Assembly: GCA_013286145.1 (NCBI GenBank)
Contig: JABDGH010000001.1
Span: forward strand, 62,001 to 126,000
DNA from: Verrucomicrobiota bacterium
GTDB taxonomy: Bacteria > Verrucomicrobiota > Verrucomicrobiia > Methylacidiphilales > UBA1321
Direction: 5' to 3'
DNA: 64,000 nt
Shown here: positions 1 through 9,058 of the stretch, piece after piece
How positions within the stretch are numbered: the first letter of the stretch is position 1
Layout: each line of letters begins with the position of its first letter
Position numbers and translations under genes: made by a program
The notes under the pieces: generated by a model
What the model saw: the letters and a program-made list of their open reading frames with translations, nothing else
Databases searched by the model: none
What the model was told of the DNA's origin: nothing

Positions 1-1
1 A

Positions 2-1348
2 TTGGCCTGCTCCGGGCTGATCATCGCCTTTTATCTTTTCAAGGCTGTCTTTCCAATTGGGCTTGATCCGATTTACCCGCGATGGGAAATCAGGCCGCTC
101 ATGCCGTTGGGCTTCTTTTTTCTGCTCCTGTTCTGCCTTCTCATTTATTGGCTGATGACAAAACGTCAAAGCTGGGGACGTCATGCGTTGCTGGGATTCG
201 GTTTTTTCCTCATCAATCTTTTTCCGGTGCTGGGCTTTATCTCCATGACATGGATGCATCTGGCGTGGGTCTCGGATCACCTGGTTTATCTACCGTTCAT
301 TGGTTTGATCGGACTTGTGACCGCAGCCGTCAGTAGGATTTATGACCGATCCGCGTCCATGAGACCCTATATCGGAGGAGTTTTTTCGCTGCTCATCATA
401 TTTCTGGCCTGTGAAAGCCACAGCTATGCGAAAATTTTCAGGGATAGCCAATCCTACTGGACGTACGTCACCGAGCATAATCCACAACCGTGGCAGGCCT
501 ACAATAACCTGGGCATCACACTCATGCAAAAGGGCCAATCATCGGAAGCAATCCAGCAGTTTGAGAATATTTTAAAAATTGATCCGCATAATGTACGAGC
601 TCATCTTAATTGGGGGAATACGCTGGATCAAATGGGGCGCCCCAGCGAAGCGATCCAGCAATTTCAGGAAGCGTTGCAAATCGATCCCAAAAATGAGAAG
701 GCCCATAATGGTTGGGGGGATGCCTTAGCTCACGCTGGCCAGTATGAGCAGGCCATCGAACATTATCGGCTGGCTTTGCAGATCAAACCCGATTACGCGG
801 AAGGTCACAGCAACCTGGGCGTCGCGCTGGCCCAAACCAATCACCTTTCGGAAGCAATAAAACAATACCTCGAAGCTCTCTCCATCGATCCCGATTATGC
901 CGAGGCCCATCACAATCTGGGAAGAGCCTGGGGACTGGCCGGGCGTATGCCCGAAGCAATTGTTCAATTTCATCAAACCCTGCGACTCAATCCCGATAAT
1001 GCGGAAGCTCATAACGATTTGGGCGTCGCTCTTGTGCTAACCGACCATTTGTCCGAAGGGATCAGCCAGTACAAAGAGGCTCTTCGGATTAATCCCGATT
1101 ATGCCAAAGCCCATTATAATCTTGGAGCTGCCTTGGGCCAAAGCGGACACGCCCAGGAAGCGATGGAACAATTCCAGGAGGCCTTGCGAATTACTCCCAA
1201 CGATCCACAGACTCATTATAACCTGGCCGTGGTACTGGCTCAGACCGGGCATACCGAACAAGCGATAGCGCAGTTGGAAGAAGCCGTGCGGCTCAATCCC
1301 GAATACACCGCCGCAAAAGACAACCTGGCCAAGTTAAGGACGAAATAA
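2..1348 (+). CDS. TMTC-like membrane protein with TPR repeats (5' truncated)
   Basis: The reading frame is open at the window edge, so the N-terminus is missing. The first ~130 residues hold about four hydrophobic segments. They include SDHLVYLPFIGL, which resembles the (A/S)D-x-YLP motif of TMTC/GT-C-type membrane proteins. From about residue 160 there are eight consecutive 34-residue tetratricopeptide repeats of the form AEAHNNLG...A(I/M)xQ(F/Y)xxALxIxP. The protein is probably an inner-membrane glycosyltransferase-like protein with a TPR domain for protein contacts; activity cannot be shown from sequence. It belongs to the same architecture as the three tandem paralogues at 22-28 kb, but lies apart from them and carries more TPRs. 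A 29-nt palindrome follows the stop. Confidence 0.85.
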   Translation: MACSGLIIAFYLFKAVFPIGLDPIYPRWEIRPLMPLGFFFLLLFCLLIYWLMTKRQSWGRHALLGFGFFLINLFPVLGFISMTWMHLAWVSDHLVYLPFIGLIGLVTAAVSRIYDRSASMRPYIGGVFSLLIIFLACESHSYAKIFRDSQSYWTYVTEHNPQPWQAYNNLGITLMQKGQSSEAIQQFENILKIDPHNVRAHLNWGNTLDQMGRPSEAIQQFQEALQIDPKNEKAHNGWGDALAHAGQYEQAIEHYRLALQIKPDYAEGHSNLGVALAQTNHLSEAIKQYLEALSIDPDYAEAHHNLGRAWGLAGRMPEAIVQFHQTLRLNPDNAEAHNDLGVALVLTDHLSEGISQYKEALRINPDYAKAHYNLGAALGQSGHAQEAMEQFQEALRITPNDPQTHYNLAVVLAQTGHTEQAIAQLEEAVRLNPEYTAAKDNLAKLRTK

Positions 1349-1367
1349 AATGTCATGCACAGCCACC

Positions 1368-1396
1368 CTCGTTCCCAAGTTGAACTTGGGAACGAG
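1368..1396. repeat. Family B palindrome, copy 1
   Basis: A 29-nt near-perfect inverted repeat, CTCGTTCCCAAGTT then its complement, 20 nt after the TPR gene stop. Similar copies lie at 51311, 54786 and 57206. It could fold as a strong hairpin in RNA between the convergent genes on either side. Confidence 0.85.
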
Positions 1397-1435
1397 AAAA
1401 TCTGCGACGGTCATAGACCACCGCTACATTTGATC

Positions 1436-2434
1436 TTACTTCCGATCAAACGCCGCGTCGAATGCCACTTTGCTCGGGGAAAAATCGAGCTTTCGCACAA
1501 AAGCCGCGGCCTCGGTTGCTCCATGCTCACGATCCATTCCGATATCCTCCCACTCCACGGAAAGCGGCCCGGCATATTGAATATCGTTCAAGGCGCGAAT
1601 GATTTCCTCGAAGTTGACGCTTCCACGCCCGAGTGAACGAAATTCCCAGAAACGGCGGGAGTCGCCAAACTTGGTGTGCCCGCCAAAAACACCCGCCTCG
1701 GTAAGTTGCGAAGACCAATGAACATCCTTCATGTGCACATGATAAATGCGATCGGCAAACTTCCGAATGAAGCGGACGTAATCGACACCCTGATAACCGA
1801 GGTGGGAGGGGTCGTAGTTGAAGCCAAACTCGGGCCGGTTCTTCAACGCTTTCAGAGCCCGCTCGGCACTGACGATATCGAAGGCGATTTCCGTGGGATG
1901 CACCTCGAGGGCAAAGCGAACGCCAGCTTTCTTAAACTCATCGAGAATTGGATTCCAGCGTTTGGCAAAATCGGCAAAGCCATCTTCAATCTGTGCGTCA
2001 CTGACGGGCGGGAAACTGTAAAGGAACGACCAGATTTTCGAGCCAGTAAAACCATTGACCACTTTAACCCCGAGATTTTTGGCGGCGTAGGCCGTCTTGA
2101 TCATTTCTTCCGCCGCACGCTTGCGCACTTCTTCCGGTTTGCCGTTGCCCCATACATGCGCCGGGAGAATAGCCTTGTGACGCTCGTCAATGTTGTCGCA
2201 AACCGCCTGCCCGACCAAATGATTTGAAATGGCCCAAGTCTTGAGACCATGTTTGGCCAGAAGCGCGTGGCGGTCGTCACAATACTTTTTCTTCTGGGCC
2301 TGGGTGACATTGAAATGATCGCCCCAACAGGCCAGTTCCAACCCATCGTAGCCAAAGCTTTTGGCTTTCTTCGCGACAGCATCCAGGGAGAGATCCGCCC
2401 ACTGGCCGGTAAAAAGGGTAACGTGACGTGACAT
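1436..2434 (-). CDS. Sugar phosphate isomerase/epimerase (xylose isomerase-like TIM barrel)
   Basis: The 332-residue protein has the AP-endonuclease-2/xylose-isomerase-like barrel pattern. It starts with a strand and a [14 protein letters not shown] segment. Likely metal ligands follow along the barrel: Glu in ALEVHP, Asp/His in NYDPSHL, His in YHVHMKD, and Glu in SVEWED near residue 300. The family isomerises or epimerises free or phosphorylated sugars and inositols; the substrate cannot be read from sequence. The gene lies downstream of a Gfo/Idh/MocA oxidoreductase on the same strand. The two families commonly work together in sugar or inositol catabolism, so a joint pathway is likely. A family A inverted repeat sits between them. 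Confidence 0.88.
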   Translation of the reverse strand: MSRHVTLFTGQWADLSLDAVAKKAKSFGYDGLELACWGDHFNVTQAQKKKYCDDRHALLAKHGLKTWAISNHLVGQAVCDNIDERHKAILPAHVWGNGKPEEVRKRAAEEMIKTAYAAKNLGVKVVNGFTGSKIWSFLYSFPPVSDAQIEDGFADFAKRWNPILDEFKKAGVRFALEVHPTEIAFDIVSAERALKALKNRPEFGFNYDPSHLGYQGVDYVRFIRKFADRIYHVHMKDVHWSSQLTEAGVFGGHTKFGDSRRFWEFRSLGRGSVNFEEIIRALNDIQYAGPLSVEWEDIGMDREHGATEAAAFVRKLDFSPSKVAFDAAFDRK

Positions 2435-2472
2435 AATATTATTTTTTTTAGATTTTGATTGGTTTTATAAAT

Positions 2473-2567
2473 GTCATCCTGAGCTTGTCGAAGGACCTCT
2501 AACTATTTTATTCGAGCGGTATCGACAGAAGGAATAATTAGAGATCCTTCGACAAGCTCAGGATGAC
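2473..2567. repeat. Family A inverted repeat, copy 1
   Basis: The left arm begins GTCATCCTGAGCTTGTCGAA and the right arm ends with its complement. The inner parts (GACCTCTAACTATT / AATAATTAGAGATCC) also pair, so the whole ~95 nt can fold into one long hairpin. It lies between two same-strand genes. Confidence 0.9.
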
Positions 2568-2578
2568 AGAATTTTTTA

Positions 2579-3703
2579 TTAAGCTACTTTGACCCAACGA
2601 CGTTGCTTGGACGATTTTTCAATCGCTTCCAAGACAATCTGATTTTGCAAGCCGTCGACAAAAGTCGGTTGGACTGATTTTCCTTTCACGACGGCCTGGA
2701 TGAAATCGAAAATGGTATGCACAAAGGTATGCTCGTAACCGATGATGTGCCCTCCCGGCCACCACGCGCCCACATAGGGATGAGTGGAGTCGGTCACGAT
2801 GATGTCGCGATAGCCCTGCCGATCCGCCGGGTCGGCCCGGTTGAAATACTTGAGACGATTCATGTCCTCGAAATCAAAGACGAGCGATCCCTTGCTTCCG
2901 TTGATCTCAATCTGAATGTGATTTTTCCGGCCCGGCGCGAAACGGCTCGCCTCCAGGTTGGCCATGGCGCCGTTCTTAAACTTGCCCAACGTGATAACGG
3001 CATCGTCCACGGTGACCTTTCCCTTCTTGGTCTTTGATCCCGGCAAGGGACGTTGCTTGATGAACGTTTCCATATAACCGCAAACTTCACTGAGTTCGCC
3101 CACGAGATAGCGTCCGAGATCGATGATGTGCGCGTTGATGTCTCCATGCGTACCGCTGCCCGCAATCTTGCTTTGCAAACGCCAGACCAGCGGAAATTCC
3201 GGATCGACAATCCAATCCTGCAAATAGCGCGCACGGTAATGAAAGATGCGCCCGAGATCACCCGCCGCGATCATCTTCCGGGCCTGGGCTATGGCAGGAA
3301 TCCGCCGGTAATTGTGACAAACCATGTTAACCACGCCCGCCTTTTTGACCGCCTCCACCATCGCCCATGCCTGGGCAACATTGAGAGCCAGGGGCTTTTC
3401 GCAAAGGACATGCTTGCCTGCTTTCGCCGCTGCGATGGCGATTTCCGCATGGGTGTCATTCGCCGTATTGATGTCGATGATATCAATCTCCGGATTATTG
3501 ACCACGTCCTGCCAGCGCGTGGCGGCGTGATCCCATCCAAATTTTTTGGCTGCCGCCTGCACGGCGGTTTTATTCCGGCCGCAAATGGTGTGAAGTCGTG
3601 GCTTGGCGGCAACGGGGAAAAATTTGTCCACCTGCCTCCACGCGTTGGAATGGGTCTTGCCCATAAACTTGTAACCGATCATTCCGACATTGAGAGTTTT
3701 CAT
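2579..3703 (-). CDS. Gfo/Idh/MocA family NAD(P)-dependent oxidoreductase
   Basis: The protein is about 374 residues when started at the ATG at 3703 (MKTLNVGMIGYKFMG). An upstream in-frame ATG at 3733 would add ten unlikely residues. The N-terminal Rossmann fold begins with VGMIGYKFMGKTH. The conserved EKPLALN motif, with the catalytic-type Lys, falls near residue 105. The C-terminal half has the dimerisation/substrate domain with HGDINAHIIDLGRYL and a WWPGGHIIGYEHTF segment. Family members oxidise or reduce sugars and inositols with NAD(P). It lies upstream of the isomerase on the same strand. Exact substrate unknown. Confidence 0.9.
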   Translation of the reverse strand: MKTLNVGMIGYKFMGKTHSNAWRQVDKFFPVAAKPRLHTICGRNKTAVQAAAKKFGWDHAATRWQDVVNNPEIDIIDINTANDTHAEIAIAAAKAGKHVLCEKPLALNVAQAWAMVEAVKKAGVVNMVCHNYRRIPAIAQARKMIAAGDLGRIFHYRARYLQDWIVDPEFPLVWRLQSKIAGSGTHGDINAHIIDLGRYLVGELSEVCGYMETFIKQRPLPGSKTKKGKVTVDDAVITLGKFKNGAMANLEASRFAPGRKNHIQIEINGSKGSLVFDFEDMNRLKYFNRADPADRQGYRDIIVTDSTHPYVGAWWPGGHIIGYEHTFVHTIFDFIQAVVKGKSVQPTFVDGLQNQIVLEAIEKSSKQRRWVKVA

Positions 3704-3827
3704 GATTATTGAAGTGGGCGGAGAATCTACCAAAGGTGCCTCAATACAAGCAAGACGATGGTGGCAATATTGTCGTTCAACGAAATGACATGCCCGTCTG
3801 CGAACAGGCAGAGGGCCTACCTTTTCA

Positions 3828-3858
3828 GGTAGCCGTCATAGAGCCTGCGACGGCTACC
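3828..3858. repeat. Family D hairpin, copy 1
   Basis: GGTAGCCGTC ... GACGGCTACC inverted repeat of 31 nt between the oxidoreductase and the proline-rich gene. Related hairpins lie at 15525 and 51351. Confidence 0.7.
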
Positions 3859-3908
3859 AAAATAAACGAAAAACAAACTTCGCGGAATTATATCCGCAAG
3901 ATTAAAAA

Positions 3909-4343
3909 TTAGCGCACGGGATAATTAGTGCTCGGGTAGTTTGTTGGCGGAGTCGTCGTGGGTGGATAATTTGCCGCCGGTGGAGTGGGGGCGATTGGAT
4001 AATTCGTCGTGGGTGAAGTGGGAGCACTCGGATAATTGGTTGCGGGAGCCTGGGTGCCCGGATAGTTCGTGGTCGGAAAGTTGGCAGGCGGATAATTCGT
4101 GGGAGGCGGATTGTTATTGGGGTTCGTCGGCATGCCGGGCGCGTTAGGCGGAGAAGTCGTGGGCATTCCGGGCGCATTGGGTGGAGGAGTCGTGGGCATT
4201 CCGGGCGCATTGGGCGGCGATGTCGTCGGCATTCCAGGGGCTGCGGGAGGAGGCGTCGCACCTCCATTTTCTGCAAACGCAATGGAAACAGCTAAAAAAG
4301 CCGTGAGAAGAAGTGCACAAAGAAAATGGGTTGTTGGTTTCAT
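3909..4343 (-). CDS. Secreted proline/asparagine-rich repeat protein
   Basis: From the ATG at 4343 the protein is 144 residues. It starts with a clear Sec signal peptide (MKPTTHFLCALLLTAFLAVS, cleavage likely after SIAFA). The mature part is low complexity. It begins with four NAPGMPT-type repeats, then many NYP and TNYP units spaced by Pro/Thr/Ala. There is no catalytic motif. Such sequences are often extended wall or surface linkers. Expansion and contraction of the repeats is likely. No functional assignment. Confidence 0.6.
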   Translation of the reverse strand: MKPTTHFLCALLLTAFLAVSIAFAENGGATPPPAAPGMPTTSPPNAPGMPTTPPPNAPGMPTTSPPNAPGMPTNPNNNPPPTNYPPANFPTTNYPGTQAPATNYPSAPTSPTTNYPIAPTPPAANYPPTTTPPTNYPSTNYPVR

Positions 4344-4720
4344 AATGGAATTATTTGCAAGGGACATGCCAGCGTTGGATTTAAATCCAAGTTATTTACT
4401 GCGTGGAAATTACGAATTTCGTGCTTTTAGACCTTTTTGTTTTTTGCATCGCTGAAGAACGACCGTCCTGCAACATGCGGCTATTTCGGAATATACCACG
4501 CTTTCAACAATCTCCTAATGCCCAACGAAAATCGTGACATTGGAAATCATCTGTCGTCTGGGTATTTCCGGACACGACATCGAGCCTCGTTCCTCTTTTT
4601 CGCGAAGAACTTGGGCGCCCGAGTTTATTTGCAGGCTTGCTACTCGCATTGAAAATGCGACAGTTATATTCCGTTCGAGCCGTTTTTCGATGGTTCGCCG
4701 GTTGTCAGTCTCCATTTATT
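4344..4720. other. Intergenic region without recognised gene
   Basis: About 375 nt between the divergently placed proline-rich gene and tRNA-Pro. Small palindromes are present (for example GGATTTAAATCC near 4378), but I see no convincing ORF, RNA or known regulatory element. It probably holds the promoters of both flanking genes. Confidence 0.4.
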
Positions 4721-4794
4721 CGGGTTGTGGCTCAGCTTGGTAGAGCGCGCCGTTCGGGTCGGCGAGGTCCAGGGTTCAAATCCCTGCAGCCCGA
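4721..4794 (+). tRNA. tRNA-Pro(CGG)
   Basis: The 74-nt cloverleaf is complete. The acceptor arm is CGGGTTG paired with CAGCCCG, with one G-U pair. The D arm is GCTC/GAGC. The anticodon arm is CGCCG/CGGCG around loop TTCGGGT, giving anticodon CGG with G37. The T arm is CAGGG/CCCTG with loop TTCAAAT, and the discriminator is A. Anticodon CGG reads CCG proline codons. CCA is not encoded. Confidence 0.95.
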
Positions 4795-4874
4795 TTGGTT
4801 CGGAGATAACTGACTCTCCCCTATACCGGCGATTGTCATCTCTCGTAACGCGCCACTTTCCAAAAAGCCGACGC

Positions 4875-7172
4875 CTAAATATCAATCACATTGCCGGAAC
4901 GAGGGCCCCGTGGGTGCCGTTCCGTCAACGGTAATTTCCGTCCAGGAATCCAAAAGGCCCATTTATCCAGCAAGATCATGATACTGGGCACAAGCAAGAG
5001 ACGAATCACGGTCGCATCGAGCAGAACTGCGAACGAAAGGCCAACCCCAAGCTGCTCGATCTCCACGACATCGCCAAAACCGAAGGACAGGAAGACCGAG
5101 ATCATGATGATGGCCGCAGAGGTGATGATCCCCGCCACGCGCATGAGACCGTCCTGCACCGCGAGCCGCATGTTGTGCTGATCGAGCCAGCTTTCGCGTA
5201 TGGCGCTGAGAATAAAAACTTCGTAATCCATCGAAAGTCCGAACAAGGCGCAGAAGCAAATGACCAGCACGACCGTGTTCAAGCCGTCCGTGGGGAAGAA
5301 ATGAAAGAGGTGCGATCCCCAACCATCCTGAAAACAAAGAACCTGAAATCCGTAAGCAGCCATGACACAGATGAGATTGAGCACAATGGCTTTCAGCGCG
5401 ACCAGCAGTGACCGCATGAAAATGAGCAACAGCACAAACGTGCTACAAAGCGTGACGAAGATCACCTTGGGCAACGCACCGATGATGATGCGGTCGGCGG
5501 AGAGAGTCACCGAGGGCAATCCTCCCACAAAATAGCGCGTGTTGTTTGACGTATCGGCTTCGGTCCTGGCCAGCATATCCGTGATCTGATCGAGCCATTC
5601 ACGGGCTTCCGGTGACTGCGGATCGGAATGACTTAACAGCAGGATCACGCTTTGAGTTGGATCCTGATAACTCGTCAGCATCCCCATTCGCGTTTGCTGT
5701 GATCGCCGCGAACCGCTGTTATCCGTCACAGTGACGATCTTTTCGGTATTGGAAAGTTGAGAGAGCTTATCGACCAGGGCTTTTTCCTGAGTGAGACCGT
5801 CGGTGGTCATCCATTCACCGGAAGGATGCTGCACAAGGACAATGGCGGGCATCATCCATCCCGCGCCAAGATTTTTTGTCAGGCTTTCATAACCGAGCCT
5901 CGAATCCATCTGGGGTGGAATATTTTTCACCTCAACGGAAGCGATGTGCAGGTGATAAGCGGGTATCGCCAGCGCACCGAGCACCACAAGCCCAGCCGCC
6001 AGGCAAGTCCATGGGCGATGAACGACCAATCGTCCCCACTTTTCACAAGTCTGGGGACCAAGATGTAATTTTTGCAACGGGCGAAGCAGTTCGGCTCCCC
6101 ATTCAAGCCGCGAACCGACGAGAAAGATCATCGCTGGCAGAAGTGTCAGCGTGGCCAGCGCGACGCTGGCGATGACAAGGACTCCACCCAAGGCGATTGA
6201 CGTGAAGAATTCGAGGGGGATGAAAAGTAGGGTAAGAAAACCGCTCATGACCAACACAGCCGAAGCCAGCACGGTTTCACCGGCGGTTCGACGCGTGACC
6301 CGCAAGGCTTCCTGCGTCGTGAGATGGTTGGCCCGTTCGCGCCGGTAACGGGCGAGATAGATAAGGCAATAATCGATGCCAACCCCGAGCCCGATCATCG
6401 TCACAAGATTCGGGACAAAAAAGGTCACTGACATGGAGTTGGCAAAGAAACTCAGTATTCCGAGCGTGCAGGTAACGCCGAGCGTCGCTACGAGAACCGG
6501 TAACAATGCCGCGACAATCGAGCGAAAAACCCAAAGTAAAATAATGAATGTGATCGGCAACGCCCAGATCTCACCGGTGCGCAAGGCCTCGGTAGAAGCG
6601 ATGTTGAGATCCAAAAAGAGCGCGGGCCCGCCTGTGATCCACGGCTTGTTTTGCCCGGGATAAGTAAGCTTCGCCATGTCGGCGCGCAGGTTGGGAATGA
6701 TTTTTTCCGCCCCGCCATAAGTCGTCGTATTGACTGCGACAAAGGCAGCGTGCCAATCACTTCTCGGCCAGTTATCGATCATCATGGGGCCATCCGTCAC
6801 CTCATGCACGGTTGGATCCTGACGCACGGTATCGAGCACGTTTTTCCAGGTCGCATCCGCCACTTCCGGCGCGATGCCCTGCGCATCCCACACGATGGCC
6901 GTCGGGAAGGCCAGGGCCGTCGAGAAATTCTTGACCACGTTTTCCCGGACAACTTCTGACGGTGTCCCCGGCATGCCACTGAGGGTACTTTGAATCCGGC
7001 TGGAAAACTGATAGGCCAGCGGCGCAAAAAAGATCACCATCAAAAACCAGAAACCTAGGCTGATGATCGCCTGTCGTCGCGAATAGTGCCTGGCGATGGG
7101 CAGTTCCCGGGAGGGGGATTCCGGGGCAGAGCCGTTCGTGGCAGCCCCTCGCTGAGAGCGCTCCCGTTCCAT
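4875..7172 (-). CDS. MMPL/RND-family membrane transporter
   Basis: Starting at the ATG at 7172 (MERERSQRGAATNG) gives about 765 residues. In-frame ATGs at 7229 and 7277 would add only basic, poorly structured sequence. The layout is typical of MMPL proteins: one N-terminal membrane helix, a ~170-residue periplasmic domain, five to six helices containing GLGVGIDYCLIYLARYRRE, a second periplasmic domain, then five to six helices containing LFGLSMDYEVFILSAIRE. Duplicated GxxxDY motifs mark the proton-relay helices of RND permeases. MMPL proteins export lipids, hopanoids or other hydrophobic compounds. No membrane-fusion or outer-membrane partner is adjacent, so the cargo is unknown. The gene converges on tRNA-Pro. 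Confidence 0.88.
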   Translation of the reverse strand: MERERSQRGAATNGSAPESPSRELPIARHYSRRQAIISLGFWFLMVIFFAPLAYQFSSRIQSTLSGMPGTPSEVVRENVVKNFSTALAFPTAIVWDAQGIAPEVADATWKNVLDTVRQDPTVHEVTDGPMMIDNWPRSDWHAAFVAVNTTTYGGAEKIIPNLRADMAKLTYPGQNKPWITGGPALFLDLNIASTEALRTGEIWALPITFIILLWVFRSIVAALLPVLVATLGVTCTLGILSFFANSMSVTFFVPNLVTMIGLGVGIDYCLIYLARYRRERANHLTTQEALRVTRRTAGETVLASAVLVMSGFLTLLFIPLEFFTSIALGGVLVIASVALATLTLLPAMIFLVGSRLEWGAELLRPLQKLHLGPQTCEKWGRLVVHRPWTCLAAGLVVLGALAIPAYHLHIASVEVKNIPPQMDSRLGYESLTKNLGAGWMMPAIVLVQHPSGEWMTTDGLTQEKALVDKLSQLSNTEKIVTVTDNSGSRRSQQTRMGMLTSYQDPTQSVILLLSHSDPQSPEAREWLDQITDMLARTEADTSNNTRYFVGGLPSVTLSADRIIIGALPKVIFVTLCSTFVLLLIFMRSLLVALKAIVLNLICVMAAYGFQVLCFQDGWGSHLFHFFPTDGLNTVVLVICFCALFGLSMDYEVFILSAIRESWLDQHNMRLAVQDGLMRVAGIITSAAIIMISVFLSFGFGDVVEIEQLGVGLSFAVLLDATVIRLLLVPSIMILLDKWAFWIPGRKLPLTERHPRGPRSGNVIDI

Positions 7173-7630
7173 ACTTCGACGTTGTGATCCTACTTTTGGG
7201 TCCAAGTTCCGTCTTCTTTCTGTACCCATTCTCCCGGAAAGGCACGATCTCGCCACAATGGGGCGTTGGCTAAGCAAAGAGGCGATCGCCCGGTATTTTT
7301 TGCGGCTGCAACGCCTTGCTCAGCGAAACCGATGATATTTGATCCAAGCCGCGCCAGTCCGAAAATCGGATGGCAAGACAATCCACATTTACTTTTAAGA
7401 TAGATTCTAAGAAAAGATTTCACGAAAAGCCCCGACAATGTCGTATGCGGGATAGAAATATACATAATATACTTACTGGCTATTGATCTCATTGGCAACC
7501 TTGGAAGTCACTTGGAGGTTGTCAAAAAGTTGGTGCGGATCACGTTGAAAGAACTTTGCATGAGGCAAGGAGCGTAACATCGCATCTCTTAACGAATTGA
7601 CAAGTTACCGTTCCTTCGACATCAAGAGTC
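7173..7630. other. Divergent intergenic region
   Basis: About 460 nt between the MMPL gene and rmlA, transcribed away from each other. It probably contains both promoters. The AT-rich segment 7395-7480 is the best candidate, but no site is clear enough to name. Confidence 0.35.
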
Positions 7631-8518
7631 ATGTCCGCCCTCCCACGCAAAGGTATTATTTTAGCAGGCGGCCGTGGCACCCGCCTCTATCCCCTCACCC
7701 GGGCCGTCAGCAAACAGCTCATGCCGGTTTACGACAAACCGATGATCTACTACCCGCTCTCCGTCCTTATGCTGGCTGGAATTCGAGAAATTCTCGTGAT
7801 CTCCACGCCGGAGGATCTGCCGCTGTACCGACAACTGCTCGAGGACGGTTCGTCCTTCGGCCTTTCCATTTCCTATCAGGAACAGCCGACACCAAACGGC
7901 CTCGCGCAAGCCTTCATCCTCGGGGAAAAATTTCTGGCGGGCGCTCCTGCCGCACTCATCCTTGGTGACAATATTTTCTACGGACAGGACTTGAGCCGCC
8001 TGGTCTCCGAAGCCAATGCGTTAAAGCGTGGCGCGATGATCTTCGGTTATCGCGTGGTTGATCCCACCCAATATGGCGTCCTCGGCTTTGATGCCGATGG
8101 CCGTGTGACCAGCATCGAGGAAAAACCTGAGGCTCCCAAATCTTCCTACGCCATACCGGGTATCTATTTTTACGATGATCGTGTCGTGGAGATAGCGCGG
8201 TCATTAAAACCCTCCGCGCGCGGTGAATACGAAATTACAACCCTGAATCAGGCCTATCTCGACATGGGAGAACTTGAAGTGATCCTCCTTGGCCGCGGCA
8301 TCGCGTGGCTGGACACAGGCAGTCACGACAGTCTGCTTCAAGCTGCAAATTTTGTTCAAACCATCCAGCATCGCCAGGGGCTAAAGATCGCCTGCCTGGA
8401 AGAAATCGCTTTCTACAATCGCTGGATCAATACCGCCACCATGGAAGAATCTATTGCCAAACTGGGGGCCACCGACTATGCCCTCTACCTCAAGCAAATC
8501 CTAAAGGAAAGCTTGTAA
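7631..8518 (+). CDS. rmlA: Glucose-1-phosphate thymidylyltransferase
   Basis: The 295-residue protein matches RmlA/RfbA in length and motifs. It has the nucleotide-binding signature GIILAGGRGTRLYPLT at residues 8-23 and the KQLMPVYDKPMIYYPLS segment. LILGDNIFYG supplies the metal-binding Asp, and VTSIEEKPEAPKS and the LDTGSHDSLL C-terminal motif follow. It joins dTTP and glucose-1-phosphate to dTDP-glucose, the first step of dTDP-rhamnose synthesis for cell-surface polysaccharide. The usual rmlB, rmlC and rmlD partners are not adjacent, so this copy stands alone here. Confidence 0.95.
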   Translation: MSALPRKGIILAGGRGTRLYPLTRAVSKQLMPVYDKPMIYYPLSVLMLAGIREILVISTPEDLPLYRQLLEDGSSFGLSISYQEQPTPNGLAQAFILGEKFLAGAPAALILGDNIFYGQDLSRLVSEANALKRGAMIFGYRVVDPTQYGVLGFDADGRVTSIEEKPEAPKSSYAIPGIYFYDDRVVEIARSLKPSARGEYEITTLNQAYLDMGELEVILLGRGIAWLDTGSHDSLLQAANFVQTIQHRQGLKIACLEEIAFYNRWINTATMEESIAKLGATDYALYLKQILKESL

Positions 8519-8524
8519 AGACCA

Positions 8525-8695
8525 CTAGCTTAGTACTGTTTCTGTCTTCTTTTTAGGCGAAATTCTATATCGCGCAGGTGCATTGCTGGTACTTTCAGCT
8601 TGGCGACGACGTGCCAAGGCTGCGGCATGGGCTAAAGGGCTGAGTTCGTTGGTCAAAGGAATCGGGGCAAATGCGAAAATCGGCGATATACTCAT
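8525..8695 (-). CDS. Possible small protein (56 aa)
   Basis: An ATG at 8695 opens a 56-codon frame beginning MSISPIFAFAPIPLTNE. It continues through an Ala-rich HAAALARRRQAE helix to a basic tail (SPKKKTETVLS). It ends a few bases after the rmlA stop on the opposite strand. It fills most of an otherwise empty gap and has a plausible amphipathic composition. There is no recognised domain. Could be a chance ORF. Confidence 0.3.
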   Translation of the reverse strand: MSISPIFAFAPIPLTNELSPLAHAAALARRRQAESTSNAPARYRISPKKKTETVLS

Positions 8696-9058
8696 AATTT
8701 TTATTCTAATCTGTTGGTGCAGGCTACTGGTAGTTTACTAAATAGTCAAATATTACATTTACGCAACACACACTATTAGTCGTCATGAAAGATTAGACCC
8801 TTGGTTTATACAATCGTTGCGAAATTCTTCGATTTTTTTCCAAGCTGTATTTTTCGAACCGATTCCCTTATTCCGATTCAGCCCCGATTGGAACAACAGA
8901 ACTCCTTTTACGACAACGTAACCGGCGGCGGTTCGACGTACACTTACCTGCGAAATACCTTCCATTACGCATTTGAAACAAAAAATTATCGTGACGTTAG
9001 CCAATTAATGCTATGTTGTAGCAACAGCAGCTTACTTAAGCTTTTCCATAAATCCAAC
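8696..9058. other. Intergenic region upstream of response regulator
   Basis: About 360 nt with no recognised gene. An open frame in phase with the response regulator runs back to 8801. The added 86 residues are low quality and unlike any receiver N-terminus, so I treat this as leader sequence. Promoter likely but not located. Confidence 0.35.
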
